A stretch of 64,000 bases of DNA from Sphingorhabdus_B arenilitoris (GTDB taxonomy: Bacteria > Pseudomonadota > Alphaproteobacteria > Sphingomonadales > Sphingomonadaceae). The DNA lies in NCBI RefSeq assembly GCF_042651485.1, contig NZ_JBHSDH010000013.1:930001-994000 (forward strand). Reading direction: 5' to 3'. Below the pieces are notes generated by a model, which saw only the letters and a list, made by a program, of their open reading frames with translations, was not told where the DNA came from and did no database searches. Made by a program: the position numbers and the translations under genes. Numbering within the stretch: the stretch's first letter is position 1; every line of letters starts with the position of its first letter. Below are positions 1 through 8,842 of this stretch, piece after piece.

Positions 1-111
1 GCGATCAAATTCAAGCGCCCTTGTTGCTCGCAGGCATTTTCCCAACATTGCTCTGGTTCAGGGTTGCATAAGACAACCTATCTGTGCAGACTGTCTTGGG
101 GAGAAGGAGAC

Positions 112-1932
112 ATGAGGGATTATTTAAAACGAACACTATTGGGTTGCACCGCCATCTGGGCGGTCCTGCCGCAGGTGGCCGAAGCAGATGAAGCCGACAG
201 ACGGCAAGCTTTATTCGGCGACCTGCATGTGCATACTCAATATAGTTTTGACGCCTATATCTTTGGGGTCCGGCGCACGCCAGACGATGCCTATCGCTAT
301 GCGCTGGGCGAAAAGCTGCGCCATGCGGGCGGTTATGATATCCAGCTGAAAGGCGGCCCGCTTGATTTTTATGCGGTAACCGATCACGCCGAATATATCG
401 GTATATTACCGGCAATGAATGACCCGGCGAGCCCGATGTCAAAACTTCCCTATGCAGCGGATATGTTTTCCAATTCGGCGGATAAAATCCTGGCCGCCTT
501 CAGCCGCGTCACGCGCAGCATGTGGAGCAGCGAACCGGCAGCTGAGTTGAATAATGAAGGCATAATGAAATCGAGCTGGCAAGAGATACAGGCCGCTGCC
601 GACCGATATTATCGGCCAGGACAATTCACTACATTTATCGGTTTTGAATATACATCCGCGCCCAATAACGCCAATCTTCACCGGGTGGTTCTGTTCCGGG
701 GAAAGCGGGTGCCTGACCTGCCGTTTTCCACCTTTAACTCGCCTAATCCAGAAAAGCTGTGGGCATGGCTCGATGATAATCGCGGCAATGGGATTGAGGG
801 GCTTGCTATCCCGCATAACAGCAATGTGTCCGATGGCCGGATGTTTGAAACCACCAATTATGCGGGCGATCCGATCACGGCGGAATATGCGATGACACGG
901 ATGCGCAATGAACCGATTGTCGAAATGAGCCAAGTGAAAGGCACGTCCGATACGCATCCGGCATTATCGCCAAATGATGAATGGGCCAATTTCGAGCTTT
1001 ATGAAACGCTTTTAGGCACGGCCATAACCGGCAAAACTAGCGGAAGCTATGTCCGTCAAGCATTGCAACGCGGGCTTGAAATCGAACAGAAAACTGGCGT
1101 TAACCCTTATAAATTCGGCCTGATCGGATCGTCGGACACGCATAATGCCGGGGGCCCGGTTGAAGAAGACGAATATTTCGGCAAGACTGGACTGATCGAT
1201 GGCTCGCCTGAAACGCGGCGCGTTTATGAATCGGCAAATGATGCCACGTTAAAAGGACCAGCCGCCACGCCTTTTTATGAATGGAGCGCCGCCGGACTTA
1301 CTGGCGTTTGGGCCGAACGCAACAACCGGGAAGATATTTATGCCGCTTTCCGCCGGAAAGAGACATTTGCAACATCCGGGCCGCGCATCAAAGTCCGGCT
1401 ATTTGCAGGCTATGGCTATCCAAATGACATTTTTGGTCGGCCCGATTTTGCGGCGCTCGCGTATAAAAATGGTGTACCGATGGGCGGCGATCTGAAATTA
1501 TCAGATAAAGGCGCGCCAACCTTTCTGGCGCAAGCGATAAAAGATCCCAACAGCGCCGGGGTTGAACGATTGCAGATTATCCGCGGATGGGTTGAAAATG
1601 GTGTGTTAAAAGAACGCGTTTTTGACATTGCCTGCGCAGCCGGTGCGCCAGGACCAAAAAACAACCGCTGTCAAACCACCAAAGCATCCATCGACGCCAG
1701 CAACTGCCTGATCGACAAATCGGACGGCGCAGCAGAGTTAAAGGTTAATTGGCGCGATCCGGATTTTAGCTCGAAACGCCGCGCTTTTTATTATGTAAGG
1801 GTTATCGAACGCCCGACTTGCCGCTGGTCCACTTGGGAAGCAAACCGGCTCGGCAAACGGCCACGCCCCGGCCTTCCGCTGACGATACAGGAACGGGCCT
1901 GGAGCTCGCCAATTTGGATTGGAGCATCATAG
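112..1932 (+). CDS. Exported DUF3604 (PHP-like) protein
   Basis: Large protein (about 607 aa) of the DUF3604 family, which carries PHP-like metal-binding motifs; its substrate is unknown. Visible motifs are GDLHVHT near residue 36, VTDHAEY near 90 and GSSDTH in the C-terminal half, the sort of His/Asp ligands used by metal-dependent phosphoesterases. The N-terminus is a Sec signal ending in an AEA cleavage site, so the product should be periplasmic. I prefer the ATG at 112 because GGAGAAGGAG lies just before it and the signal peptide starts there; an in-frame TTG at 64 is less likely. It is the first gene of a four-gene operon, one base before its paralogue. Function not assigned. Confidence 0.85.
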   Translation: MRDYLKRTLLGCTAIWAVLPQVAEADEADRRQALFGDLHVHTQYSFDAYIFGVRRTPDDAYRYALGEKLRHAGGYDIQLKGGPLDFYAVTDHAEYIGILPAMNDPASPMSKLPYAADMFSNSADKILAAFSRVTRSMWSSEPAAELNNEGIMKSSWQEIQAAADRYYRPGQFTTFIGFEYTSAPNNANLHRVVLFRGKRVPDLPFSTFNSPNPEKLWAWLDDNRGNGIEGLAIPHNSNVSDGRMFETTNYAGDPITAEYAMTRMRNEPIVEMSQVKGTSDTHPALSPNDEWANFELYETLLGTAITGKTSGSYVRQALQRGLEIEQKTGVNPYKFGLIGSSDTHNAGGPVEEDEYFGKTGLIDGSPETRRVYESANDATLKGPAATPFYEWSAAGLTGVWAERNNREDIYAAFRRKETFATSGPRIKVRLFAGYGYPNDIFGRPDFAALAYKNGVPMGGDLKLSDKGAPTFLAQAIKDPNSAGVERLQIIRGWVENGVLKERVFDIACAAGAPGPKNNRCQTTKASIDASNCLIDKSDGAAELKVNWRDPDFSSKRRAFYYVRVIERPTCRWSTWEANRLGKRPRPGLPLTIQERAWSSPIWIGAS

Positions 1933-1933
1933 C

Positions 1934-3847
1934 ATGACACAAACGCATAAATATCTGGCGATCAGCATATTGGCGCTAGCAGCGGCAGGCTGTAGCAAAA
2001 ATAGCGGCGATGATGGGCGCGGCAGCAGTGCTAGCCAGAAAAATGAGGTGGCCGCTTCAGCCTATCCGAAGCAGGTTTATTGGGGCGACACACATCTGCA
2101 TACCTCAAATTCGGTCGATGCCTTCGGCTTTGGCGTGCGGCTTGGCCCCGAAGCGGCGCTGCGTTTTGCAAAGGGAGAGGAGGTCAAATCAACGACCGGC
2201 ACCGTTGCCAAGCTTGACAGGCCGCTCGATTTTCTTGTCATTGCAGACCATAGCGACGGGCTGGGCGTGACGCGCCGCATTTATGAAGCTCCGCGGCTGT
2301 TAATCCGCGATCCCGATCTGCGCCGTTGGCATGATATGATGCATGAAGGACCGGAAGGATCGCAAGCTGTTACCGCTGAGCTGATCGACCGAGCGGCCAA
2401 AGGAACATTACCCGAAGCCATGCGTGACGCCGAAAATCAGGCGGAAAACAGCCGCAAGATATGGACCGATCATAGCGCCATCGTCGAACGCTATAATCAG
2501 CCGGGCAAATTTACCGCTTTCATGGGTTTTGAATATACGTTGATGCCCGGCGGCAATAACTTGCACCGCGTCGTCATGTTCCGTGATGGCAAAGACCGCG
2601 CCGATCAGGTCATCCCCTTTGCGACATTGAACACCCCGGATGCCAAAGTGGAGCAGCTATGGGATTATATGGACGCCTATGAGAAGAAAACGGGCGGAAA
2701 AATGCTGGCCATCCCGCATAATAGCAACCTGTCCAATGGCTTGATGTTTGAACTGACAGGCCCAGATGGCGGGCCAATGACGGCCGAATATGCCCGCAAA
2801 CGCGCGAAGCATGAACCGATTGTGGAGGTTACGCAGATAAAGGGCGATAGCGAGAGCCACCCGTTCCTGTCGCGGAATGACGAATTTGCCAGCTTTGGCG
2901 ATGCGGGATGGGATTTGGGCAATTTAACCATGGCAATCGACAAAAAAGACGGGGATCAAGCCGGGGAATATGTCCGTGAGGCCTTGAAAAGAGGGCTCAC
3001 AATCGAAGCCAAAACCGGGGTCAATCCCTATAAGCTGGGTATGATCGGATCGACCGACAGTCACACGTCGCTTGCCACGGCAGACGAAAATAATTTCTTT
3101 GGCAAACATAGCGGTAACGAACCCAATGGCAAACGCGCGATGGAACCGCAAAATCTGGGCACGCGTGAGGGGCGCTTTGGCTGGCAATATCTCGCGGGCG
3201 GATATGCCGCCGTTTGGGCGACTGCCAATACCCGCGAAGCGATATTTGACGCGATGATGCGGAGAGAGGTGTATGCCACAACCGGACCGCGTATGCAGGT
3301 CCGATTATTTGGCGGCTGGGATTTTGCCGAGGCTGACCTGAACGGTGATTTTGTAAAGGCCGGTTATGAGCGCGGAGTGCCGATGGGCGGCAACCTAAAT
3401 GAAACCGCGAAAGGCGCACCGACCTTCATCGTGTCTGCTTTGAAAGACCCGATAGGAGCCAATTTGGACCGGGTGCAAATTGTGAAGGGTTGGACCGACC
3501 GAAATGGCCGCACGCAGGAGAAAGTCTTTGACGTCGTATGGAGCGATATGAACGCGCGTAAAAAAGGCCGCGATGGAAAAGTGCCTGCGGTCGGAGATAC
3601 GGTGGATATTGCCAAGGCGACATACAGCAACAGCATCGGCGCGCCGGAGCTCAAAACCATTTGGCGCGACCCGGAATTCAACCCTGATTTGAAAGCTTTT
3701 TATTATGTCCGCGTGTTGGAAATACCGACGCCGCGCTGGGTCTTGTTCGATGCGCTGCGCTACGGTGCGAAGCTCGGCGAAAATGTAGAATTGAAAGCGC
3801 AGGAAAGAGCCTATACATCGCCCATTTGGTATAACCCCAAGGCATGA
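1934..3847 (+). CDS. DUF3604 (PHP-like) lipoprotein
   Basis: Second DUF3604 protein (about 637 aa), a clear paralogue of the upstream gene. It repeats the same landmarks: GDTHLHT, VIADHSDG, MLAIPHNSN and GSTDSH. Its N-terminus differs: it ends in a lipobox (LAAAGC, Cys20), so this copy is probably a lipid-anchored protein facing the periplasm while the first copy is soluble. The ATG at 1934 follows a GGAG ribosome binding site that lies inside the end of the previous gene, and only one base separates the two genes. Duplication with different anchoring suggests a heteromeric or division-of-labour arrangement, but this is inference. No enzyme activity is assigned. Confidence 0.85.
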   Translation: MTQTHKYLAISILALAAAGCSKNSGDDGRGSSASQKNEVAASAYPKQVYWGDTHLHTSNSVDAFGFGVRLGPEAALRFAKGEEVKSTTGTVAKLDRPLDFLVIADHSDGLGVTRRIYEAPRLLIRDPDLRRWHDMMHEGPEGSQAVTAELIDRAAKGTLPEAMRDAENQAENSRKIWTDHSAIVERYNQPGKFTAFMGFEYTLMPGGNNLHRVVMFRDGKDRADQVIPFATLNTPDAKVEQLWDYMDAYEKKTGGKMLAIPHNSNLSNGLMFELTGPDGGPMTAEYARKRAKHEPIVEVTQIKGDSESHPFLSRNDEFASFGDAGWDLGNLTMAIDKKDGDQAGEYVREALKRGLTIEAKTGVNPYKLGMIGSTDSHTSLATADENNFFGKHSGNEPNGKRAMEPQNLGTREGRFGWQYLAGGYAAVWATANTREAIFDAMMRREVYATTGPRMQVRLFGGWDFAEADLNGDFVKAGYERGVPMGGNLNETAKGAPTFIVSALKDPIGANLDRVQIVKGWTDRNGRTQEKVFDVVWSDMNARKKGRDGKVPAVGDTVDIAKATYSNSIGAPELKTIWRDPEFNPDLKAFYYVRVLEIPTPRWVLFDALRYGAKLGENVELKAQERAYTSPIWYNPKA

Positions 3848-3851
3848 ATTT

Positions 3852-4697
3852 ATGACAATGAAAGACCGGATCAAGGGCGCCCTGCGCGAGCCTTTGATAC
3901 ATTTCCTGATCGCTGGGCTTGTGATATTCCTGCTCTTTGCCTGGCGCGGTTATGGCGTTGATCCCGCCAGCCGGACCATCATTATCGACGAAGCACAGGT
4001 GAGCCGGCTTGGCAAAAGTTTTGAACAAACATTCCAGCGCGAGCCATCGCCGAAGGAAGTCGATGGATTGATCCGAGAATATATCAAAGAAGAAATATAT
4101 TATCGCGAAGCCCTGCGCCTTGGCCTCGATAGCGAGGACCCGGTCATCCGCCGCCGCCTGCGCAGCAAGATGGAGTTTCTAGCGCAGGCTAAGCTAGACA
4201 GCGTCCGGCCTACCGACGCCGCCTTGCAAAAGATGATCGATGCCAATCCGCAAAAATATGCGGCCGATGCGCGTTACAGTTTTGATCAGATTTATCTGAA
4301 TGCCTTTGACCCCGAAATCGCTGGATCGAAAGCAGAAGCGCTGCTTAGCAAGCTGAAATCGGGTGCTGACTGGCAAAGTCTCGGCGACAATCTGTCGGTT
4401 CCCAAAAGCATGGACGATATACCGCGAAGCGAGATCGAGCGGCAATTTGGGGAGGAGTTTACCAAAGGCCTATCGAGCTTAGCTGATGCTCCAAAGAATA
4501 GCTGGGTCGGACCCATTGGCTCTGGCTTTGGCATCCACCTGCTCCGCATCCGCAGCGCAGCCGCTGCATCCAAGCCGAAGCTGGCCGATGTCCGTCAAGC
4601 GGTCGAAAATGACTGGCGCGCCGAAACGATGGAGAAACGAGAGGAGGAAGCCTATAACGTTCTTCTATCCGCTTATGATATTGAGATTAAAAAATAA
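3852..4697 (+). CDS. Membrane-anchored PpiC-type peptidyl-prolyl isomerase
   Basis: 281-aa protein with a short cytoplasmic N-terminus, one membrane segment (about residues 15-31), a SurA/PpiD-like helical region with EVDGLIREYIKEE, and a parvulin-type rotamase region from about residue 125 to 245 (SFDQIYLN, then WVGPIGSGFGIHLLRI). It should fold or hold exported proteins at the periplasmic face of the inner membrane. It starts 4 bases after the second DUF3604 gene and its TAA overlaps the next ATG by one base, so it is most simply a dedicated foldase for the DUF3604 proteins or the HupE-like partner. That partnership is inferred from position only. Confidence 0.85.
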   Translation: MTMKDRIKGALREPLIHFLIAGLVIFLLFAWRGYGVDPASRTIIIDEAQVSRLGKSFEQTFQREPSPKEVDGLIREYIKEEIYYREALRLGLDSEDPVIRRRLRSKMEFLAQAKLDSVRPTDAALQKMIDANPQKYAADARYSFDQIYLNAFDPEIAGSKAEALLSKLKSGADWQSLGDNLSVPKSMDDIPRSEIERQFGEEFTKGLSSLADAPKNSWVGPIGSGFGIHLLRIRSAAAASKPKLADVRQAVENDWRAETMEKREEEAYNVLLSAYDIEIKK

Positions 4698-5677
4698 TGT
4701 TCCGCTGGATCGCCGCCTTTTTGATGGTGTTGTGGACGACTGCTTCACCTGTCCATGCCGACGAGCTGCGCCCTGGCTATTTGGAATTTACGCAAAAGGA
4801 TGAAAGCAATTGGTCACTCATCTGGAAAGCCCCGATCAAAGGCGGGTTAACGCCGCAAACGCAGCCAATATTGCCTGCAGGATGCACCGACAGATATAAA
4901 CCCCGGCGCAACCTGTCCGCTGGCGCGGTCTTATCGGTACATGCCATTAGCTGCGCCGATAGCGTGGCTGGCAAAACCATCGGCCTGTCCAATATGGATA
5001 TTGCGCAGACCGATATATTGGTTCGCGTGGCCCCGTTGAATAAACCGGTTCAGACAATGCGCCTCACTGCGTCACAGCCAACCGCGCAAATTGCCGCAAA
5101 GGCAAGCAGCGTAAATGTCGCCAAAACCTATTTTGTGATTGGTGTTGAACATATTCTTTTTGGCTTTGACCATTTGCTATTTGTGATCGCGTTGCTGCTG
5201 CTCATCGGCGGCGGGTGGCGCGTAGTAAAGGCGGTGACGGCTTTCACGCTCGCCCATTCGATCACGCTGGTCGGCAGCATATTGGGATATATGGGCCTGC
5301 CGCAACGCCCCGTTGAAGCCATTATCGCGCTTTCCATTTTGTTCCTGGCCGTCGAAATCATCAAACGCGACCCCGAAAAACCGCGCCTGTCGGAACGGCT
5401 GCCCTGGATTGTGGCCTTTGTTTTCGGCCTGCTCCACGGCTTTGGCTTTGCAGGTGCGTTGAGTGAAATTGGCTTGCCAGAGGGCGACGTGCCGATGGCG
5501 CTATTGACCTTTAATCTGGGCGTTGAGGCGGGGCAGTTGTTGATCGTTGCTGCCTGCCTTGGGATATTATGGCTGCTGCGCCGATATGCGATAGCATTCA
5601 TGCGGCCAGCGATTACTGTGGCCACTTATGCAATCGGTATTACCGCAAGTTTCTGGCTGTTTGACAGGCTGTTATGA
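4697..5677 (+). CDS. HupE/UreJ-family membrane protein
   Basis: 326-aa protein with a Sec signal (cleavage near VHA), a periplasmic N-terminal domain of roughly 120 residues, then about six hydrophobic segments. The signature HILFGFDHLLF, followed by TAFTLAHSITL and LLHGFGFAGAL, is that of the HupE/UreJ_2 group. Classical HupE and UreJ are linked to nickel uptake for hydrogenase and urease, but this extended form sits with DUF3604 and PpiC genes and no hydrogenase or urease gene is nearby, so a metal-transport role is only a possibility. The last six bases overlap the convergent glpK gene. No terminator is visible between them. Confidence 0.85.
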   Translation: MFRWIAAFLMVLWTTASPVHADELRPGYLEFTQKDESNWSLIWKAPIKGGLTPQTQPILPAGCTDRYKPRRNLSAGAVLSVHAISCADSVAGKTIGLSNMDIAQTDILVRVAPLNKPVQTMRLTASQPTAQIAAKASSVNVAKTYFVIGVEHILFGFDHLLFVIALLLLIGGGWRVVKAVTAFTLAHSITLVGSILGYMGLPQRPVEAIIALSILFLAVEIIKRDPEKPRLSERLPWIVAFVFGLLHGFGFAGALSEIGLPEGDVPMALLTFNLGVEAGQLLIVAACLGILWLLRRYAIAFMRPAITVATYAIGITASFWLFDRLL

Positions 5678-7159
5678 ACGCGCATGGCCAACAACCTTGC
5701 CCACCGCATTGGCCCAACCGCTTAGCCGGTTCTTGCGTATATTCGCATCCATATTCGGTTCAAACCGCTCAACCTGACCGCGCATCACGGCGGCTTCGGA
5801 CAAATTACCATATATTCCGGCACCAACCGCCGCCAACATGGCTGCACCTAGCGCGGTTGTTTCAATAAAGGCCGGACGTTCGACGGGGATATTCAGGATA
5901 TCGGCCAGATCCTGAGCCATCCAGTCATTGGCAACCATACCGCCGTCAATGCGCAATTCGGCCCAGTCACTTTTATCGGCGGCGTAAGCGCTTTTCAAAT
6001 CATGGGCCTGATACGCCATGGCCTCCAACGCGGCGCGGGCGAGATGCGCTTTTTTTGCAGAAAAGCTCAGCCCGCTTATCAAGCCGCGCGCATCGGGCCG
6101 CCAATGGGGTGCGCCCAATCCTGACAGTGCCGGGACCAGATACACGCCGCCATTGTCGGCAACGCTGCGGGCCAATTCCTCTGTTTCGTCGGCCCGCGCA
6201 ATCAAACCCAGATCATCGCGCAGCCATTGCACCAGCGATCCTGCCACAAATACTGATCCCTCCAGCGCGTAATGCCGCTGCCCATCCAATTGCCATGCAA
6301 TGGTGGAAAGCAGCTTATGCCCCGAACGCGGCATGATCATGCCTGTTTGGGTGAGGATAAATGCGCCGGTGCCGAATGTGGCTTTCGTCTGTCCGGGCAG
6401 CAAACAGGCCTGACCAATCGTTGCGGCTTGTTGATCCCCCGCCATACCCATAATCGGTATGGGAGCGCCGAACAGTTCGGCCTTGGTGTTGCCAAACTCG
6501 CCTGCGCAATCGGTAACCTGCGGCAATATCTGGCGCGGAACACCGAATAGAGATAGCAGGTCGTCATCCCATTGCCCGCTATCTGGCCCAATCGCCATCA
6601 ATGCAGTGCGAGACGCATTGGTCGCATCGCTAATATGCAGGCCGCCGGTCAGCCGGTAAATGAGATAGCTCTCCACCGTCCCCACCGCCAAATGCTCACC
6701 AAGCGCAGACAATTGTGGCCAGTTTTTTAGCGCCCAGCCAATTTTGCTGCCCGAAAAATAGGGATCGAGCAGCAACCCGGTCTTTGCCTGCACCACCGAT
6801 TCCTGACCCGCACGTTTCAGCGCGGCGCAGTCGTCGGCCGTGCGCCGGTCCTGCCAGACAATCGCCGGGGCCACTGGTTCCCCTGTGCGCCGGTCCCAGA
6901 ATACGACCGTCTCACGTTGATTGGTGATGCCGATGGCGACGATTTGGCCTGCGCCGTCCGCCTGATCCACCATTTGCCGCGCGCAGGATAGGCTATGTTC
7001 CCAAATTTCGGCGGCATCATGTTCGACGAGCCCGGGTGCCGGATAATGCTGCGTCAGGGGTTTTTGCGCGCTCGCGATCAGCGTGCCATTGACGGCAAAC
7101 AGCATGGCGCGCGTTGATGTCGTGCCTTCATCAATGACCAGTATATGCCCGCCGCTCAT
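5672..7159 (-). CDS. glpK: Glycerol kinase
   Basis: 495-aa FGGY-family kinase that phosphorylates glycerol to sn-glycerol 3-phosphate in the cytoplasm. The N-terminal phosphate loop (VIDEGTTSTRA), the substrate region TNQRETVVFWDR and the C-terminal ALEAMAYQ and IDGGMVANDWM motifs are typical and full length for the family. Its ATG overlaps the TGA of the upstream sodium/solute symporter by four bases (ATGA), so the two are cotranscribed and probably translationally coupled. With the alpha-galactosidase, GlpR and GlpD next door, the glycerol is likely to come from an imported galactosyl-glycerol as well as from free glycerol. Confidence 0.96.
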   Translation of the reverse strand: MSGGHILVIDEGTTSTRAMLFAVNGTLIASAQKPLTQHYPAPGLVEHDAAEIWEHSLSCARQMVDQADGAGQIVAIGITNQRETVVFWDRRTGEPVAPAIVWQDRRTADDCAALKRAGQESVVQAKTGLLLDPYFSGSKIGWALKNWPQLSALGEHLAVGTVESYLIYRLTGGLHISDATNASRTALMAIGPDSGQWDDDLLSLFGVPRQILPQVTDCAGEFGNTKAELFGAPIPIMGMAGDQQAATIGQACLLPGQTKATFGTGAFILTQTGMIMPRSGHKLLSTIAWQLDGQRHYALEGSVFVAGSLVQWLRDDLGLIARADETEELARSVADNGGVYLVPALSGLGAPHWRPDARGLISGLSFSAKKAHLARAALEAMAYQAHDLKSAYAADKSDWAELRIDGGMVANDWMAQDLADILNIPVERPAFIETTALGAAMLAAVGAGIYGNLSEAAVMRGQVERFEPNMDANIRKNRLSGWANAVGKVVGHARS

Positions 7160-8682
7160 GCCTCACTTTCCCTGATTTTACGGCCCTCAGTGGTAAAGAT
7201 AAACACCGCCTGATTGCCGAAGACAAGCCGGTTTGTGGACAGCGCCACTGCGATAGAGGAGAACAGAACCACCACCATGACATCAATATAATGCAACCAA
7301 TCAAGACCGATATAGCGATAATAGGTCTCCCCTCCCCAGATCGGATTGGGCACATAGAGGAAGAAGCTGTGAAAGGCATACATCGCTACGCCGAATAGTA
7401 ATCCGGCAACCGCCGCCCGCGCGTCCATATTGCGGAATAGCAAAGCCGCTGCAAAGGCCGAGAGGATTGGCATCGACAGAAGGCCGTTTAACTGCTGCAA
7501 CAAATCAATGATGCTTTTCGCCCCAGCATAAATCGGCACCAGCATGATCGATAATATCATCGCCAAAATACCGACAGTCCGGTTCAGCCGCGCTAGATCC
7601 ACGTTGGGATTGATAAATTTCTTGTGAAAATCAACCGACCATAACGTGATCGTGGCATTCATCACGGCGGAATAGGTGGTCAGCACCGCCGCGGCTATCA
7701 TCGCTGCGAAGAGCCCGCTGGTCCATTCGGGAAGCACCTGAGCCACTAACATTCCATAGGCTTTGTCCCCTACCCCGCCGAATAGCTTATAGGCGACCAC
7801 CCCCGGAATAACGACAATCGGGGGGACGATCAAAACGCGGATCAACGCCGCGGCAATAACACCCTTTTGTGCCTCTTTTACTGTGGGGGCTGCCAATGCT
7901 TTTTGCGTTATATTCTGATTGGTGGACCAATAGAAAATCTGAATGAAGATCATACCGGTAAACAGCGTATGGAACGGGATCTGGCTGTCGTTGCCGCCCA
8001 CCATACTGATCCGTTCAGCGGGAACGCCGGACAGGTCAAACCCAACCGCTTTTAGCGCAAGAAACACAACCACAAGGGCCAGCGCCAAAATGCCAACACC
8101 GCTATAAGTGTCGAGCACAGCAACCGCCCGCAGCCCGCCCAATATCGCATAAGCCGCACCGACAATGGCAAAAATCGCAGCAATCGCCATAACTGACACA
8201 TCAACCCCAAACAGCGACTGCATAAACAGCGAACCAGAATAAATCACGGCGGGAAGGTAAATGAATATATTTCCGAGCAGAAAAAACGCGGAAATAACAT
8301 TACGGATGCTGCCGCCTTTGTACCGTTTTTCCAGCAATTCGGTGACAGTGGTGCAGTTGTTCCGATAATAAATTGGAACAAAAATATAAGCCAGCATGAG
8401 CAGCCCGATAAATCCGGCAATCTCCCACCAAGCCACCAGCAACATCTGCGCACCGTTCATCCCGACCAATTGATCGGTCGACAGGTTGGTCAGCGTGATC
8501 GCACCAGCAACAAAAAACCAGGTTAATCCGCCGCCGGCCAAAAAGATTTCTTTTTCGGTCCCCGAACCCTGCCCGGCACGCAGCCGGTCTTGACGCACTT
8601 TCCAACCAACAAGCAGCGCAACCGCGACCATGATGGCAAAAAATACCGTAACCTGCACGCCCGATACGCTGTTTTGAAACAT
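7156..8682 (-). CDS. Sodium/solute symporter (SSS family)
   Basis: About 508 aa with a dozen or more hydrophobic segments, resembling the SGLT-type sodium/sugar branch of the SSS family (AGGGLTWFFVAGAITLTNLS, later IFYWSTNQ, which matches the sugar-symporter region). I place the start at 8682, where a GGAGGA site precedes the ATG; the open frame continues about 200 bases upstream but lacks a better site. It overlaps glpK by four bases and is divergent from the cytoplasmic alpha-galactosidase, so a galactoside such as a galactosylglycerol is the natural substrate guess. Substrate is inference; family is secure. Confidence 0.9.
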   Translation of the reverse strand: MFQNSVSGVQVTVFFAIMVAVALLVGWKVRQDRLRAGQGSGTEKEIFLAGGGLTWFFVAGAITLTNLSTDQLVGMNGAQMLLVAWWEIAGFIGLLMLAYIFVPIYYRNNCTTVTELLEKRYKGGSIRNVISAFFLLGNIFIYLPAVIYSGSLFMQSLFGVDVSVMAIAAIFAIVGAAYAILGGLRAVAVLDTYSGVGILALALVVVFLALKAVGFDLSGVPAERISMVGGNDSQIPFHTLFTGMIFIQIFYWSTNQNITQKALAAPTVKEAQKGVIAAALIRVLIVPPIVVIPGVVAYKLFGGVGDKAYGMLVAQVLPEWTSGLFAAMIAAAVLTTYSAVMNATITLWSVDFHKKFINPNVDLARLNRTVGILAMILSIMLVPIYAGAKSIIDLLQQLNGLLSMPILSAFAAALLFRNMDARAAVAGLLFGVAMYAFHSFFLYVPNPIWGGETYYRYIGLDWLHYIDVMVVVLFSSIAVALSTNRLVFGNQAVFIFTTEGRKIRESEA

Positions 8683-8776
8683 AAATATTCCTCCGTCCCG
8701 AAAGCCCGCAATCCCCGCATTTTTAATGGTGGTGTCGCAAGCAGAGTCGAAGCTACTTTCCTTTTCCGAAAACACA

Positions 8777-8794
8777 AGTATCGAATTCGAACAT
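8777..8794. promoter_or_regulatory. Candidate GlpR-like operator in the divergent promoter
   Basis: In the 160-base gap between the symporter and the alpha-galactosidase there is a half-site CGAACAT (8788-8794) preceded by AATT and an imperfect partner arm (ATCG at 8780-8783). The layout arm-4-arm matches the known GlpR operator pattern (TTCG, four bases, CGAA) and one arm is identical to those before glpD. The second arm is degenerate, so the assignment is tentative. Confidence 0.4.
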
Positions 8795-8842
8795 CGCGGC
8801 TGATACATTGGCTGTGGGCAGGATTCGCGCTGGGAGAGCTTC

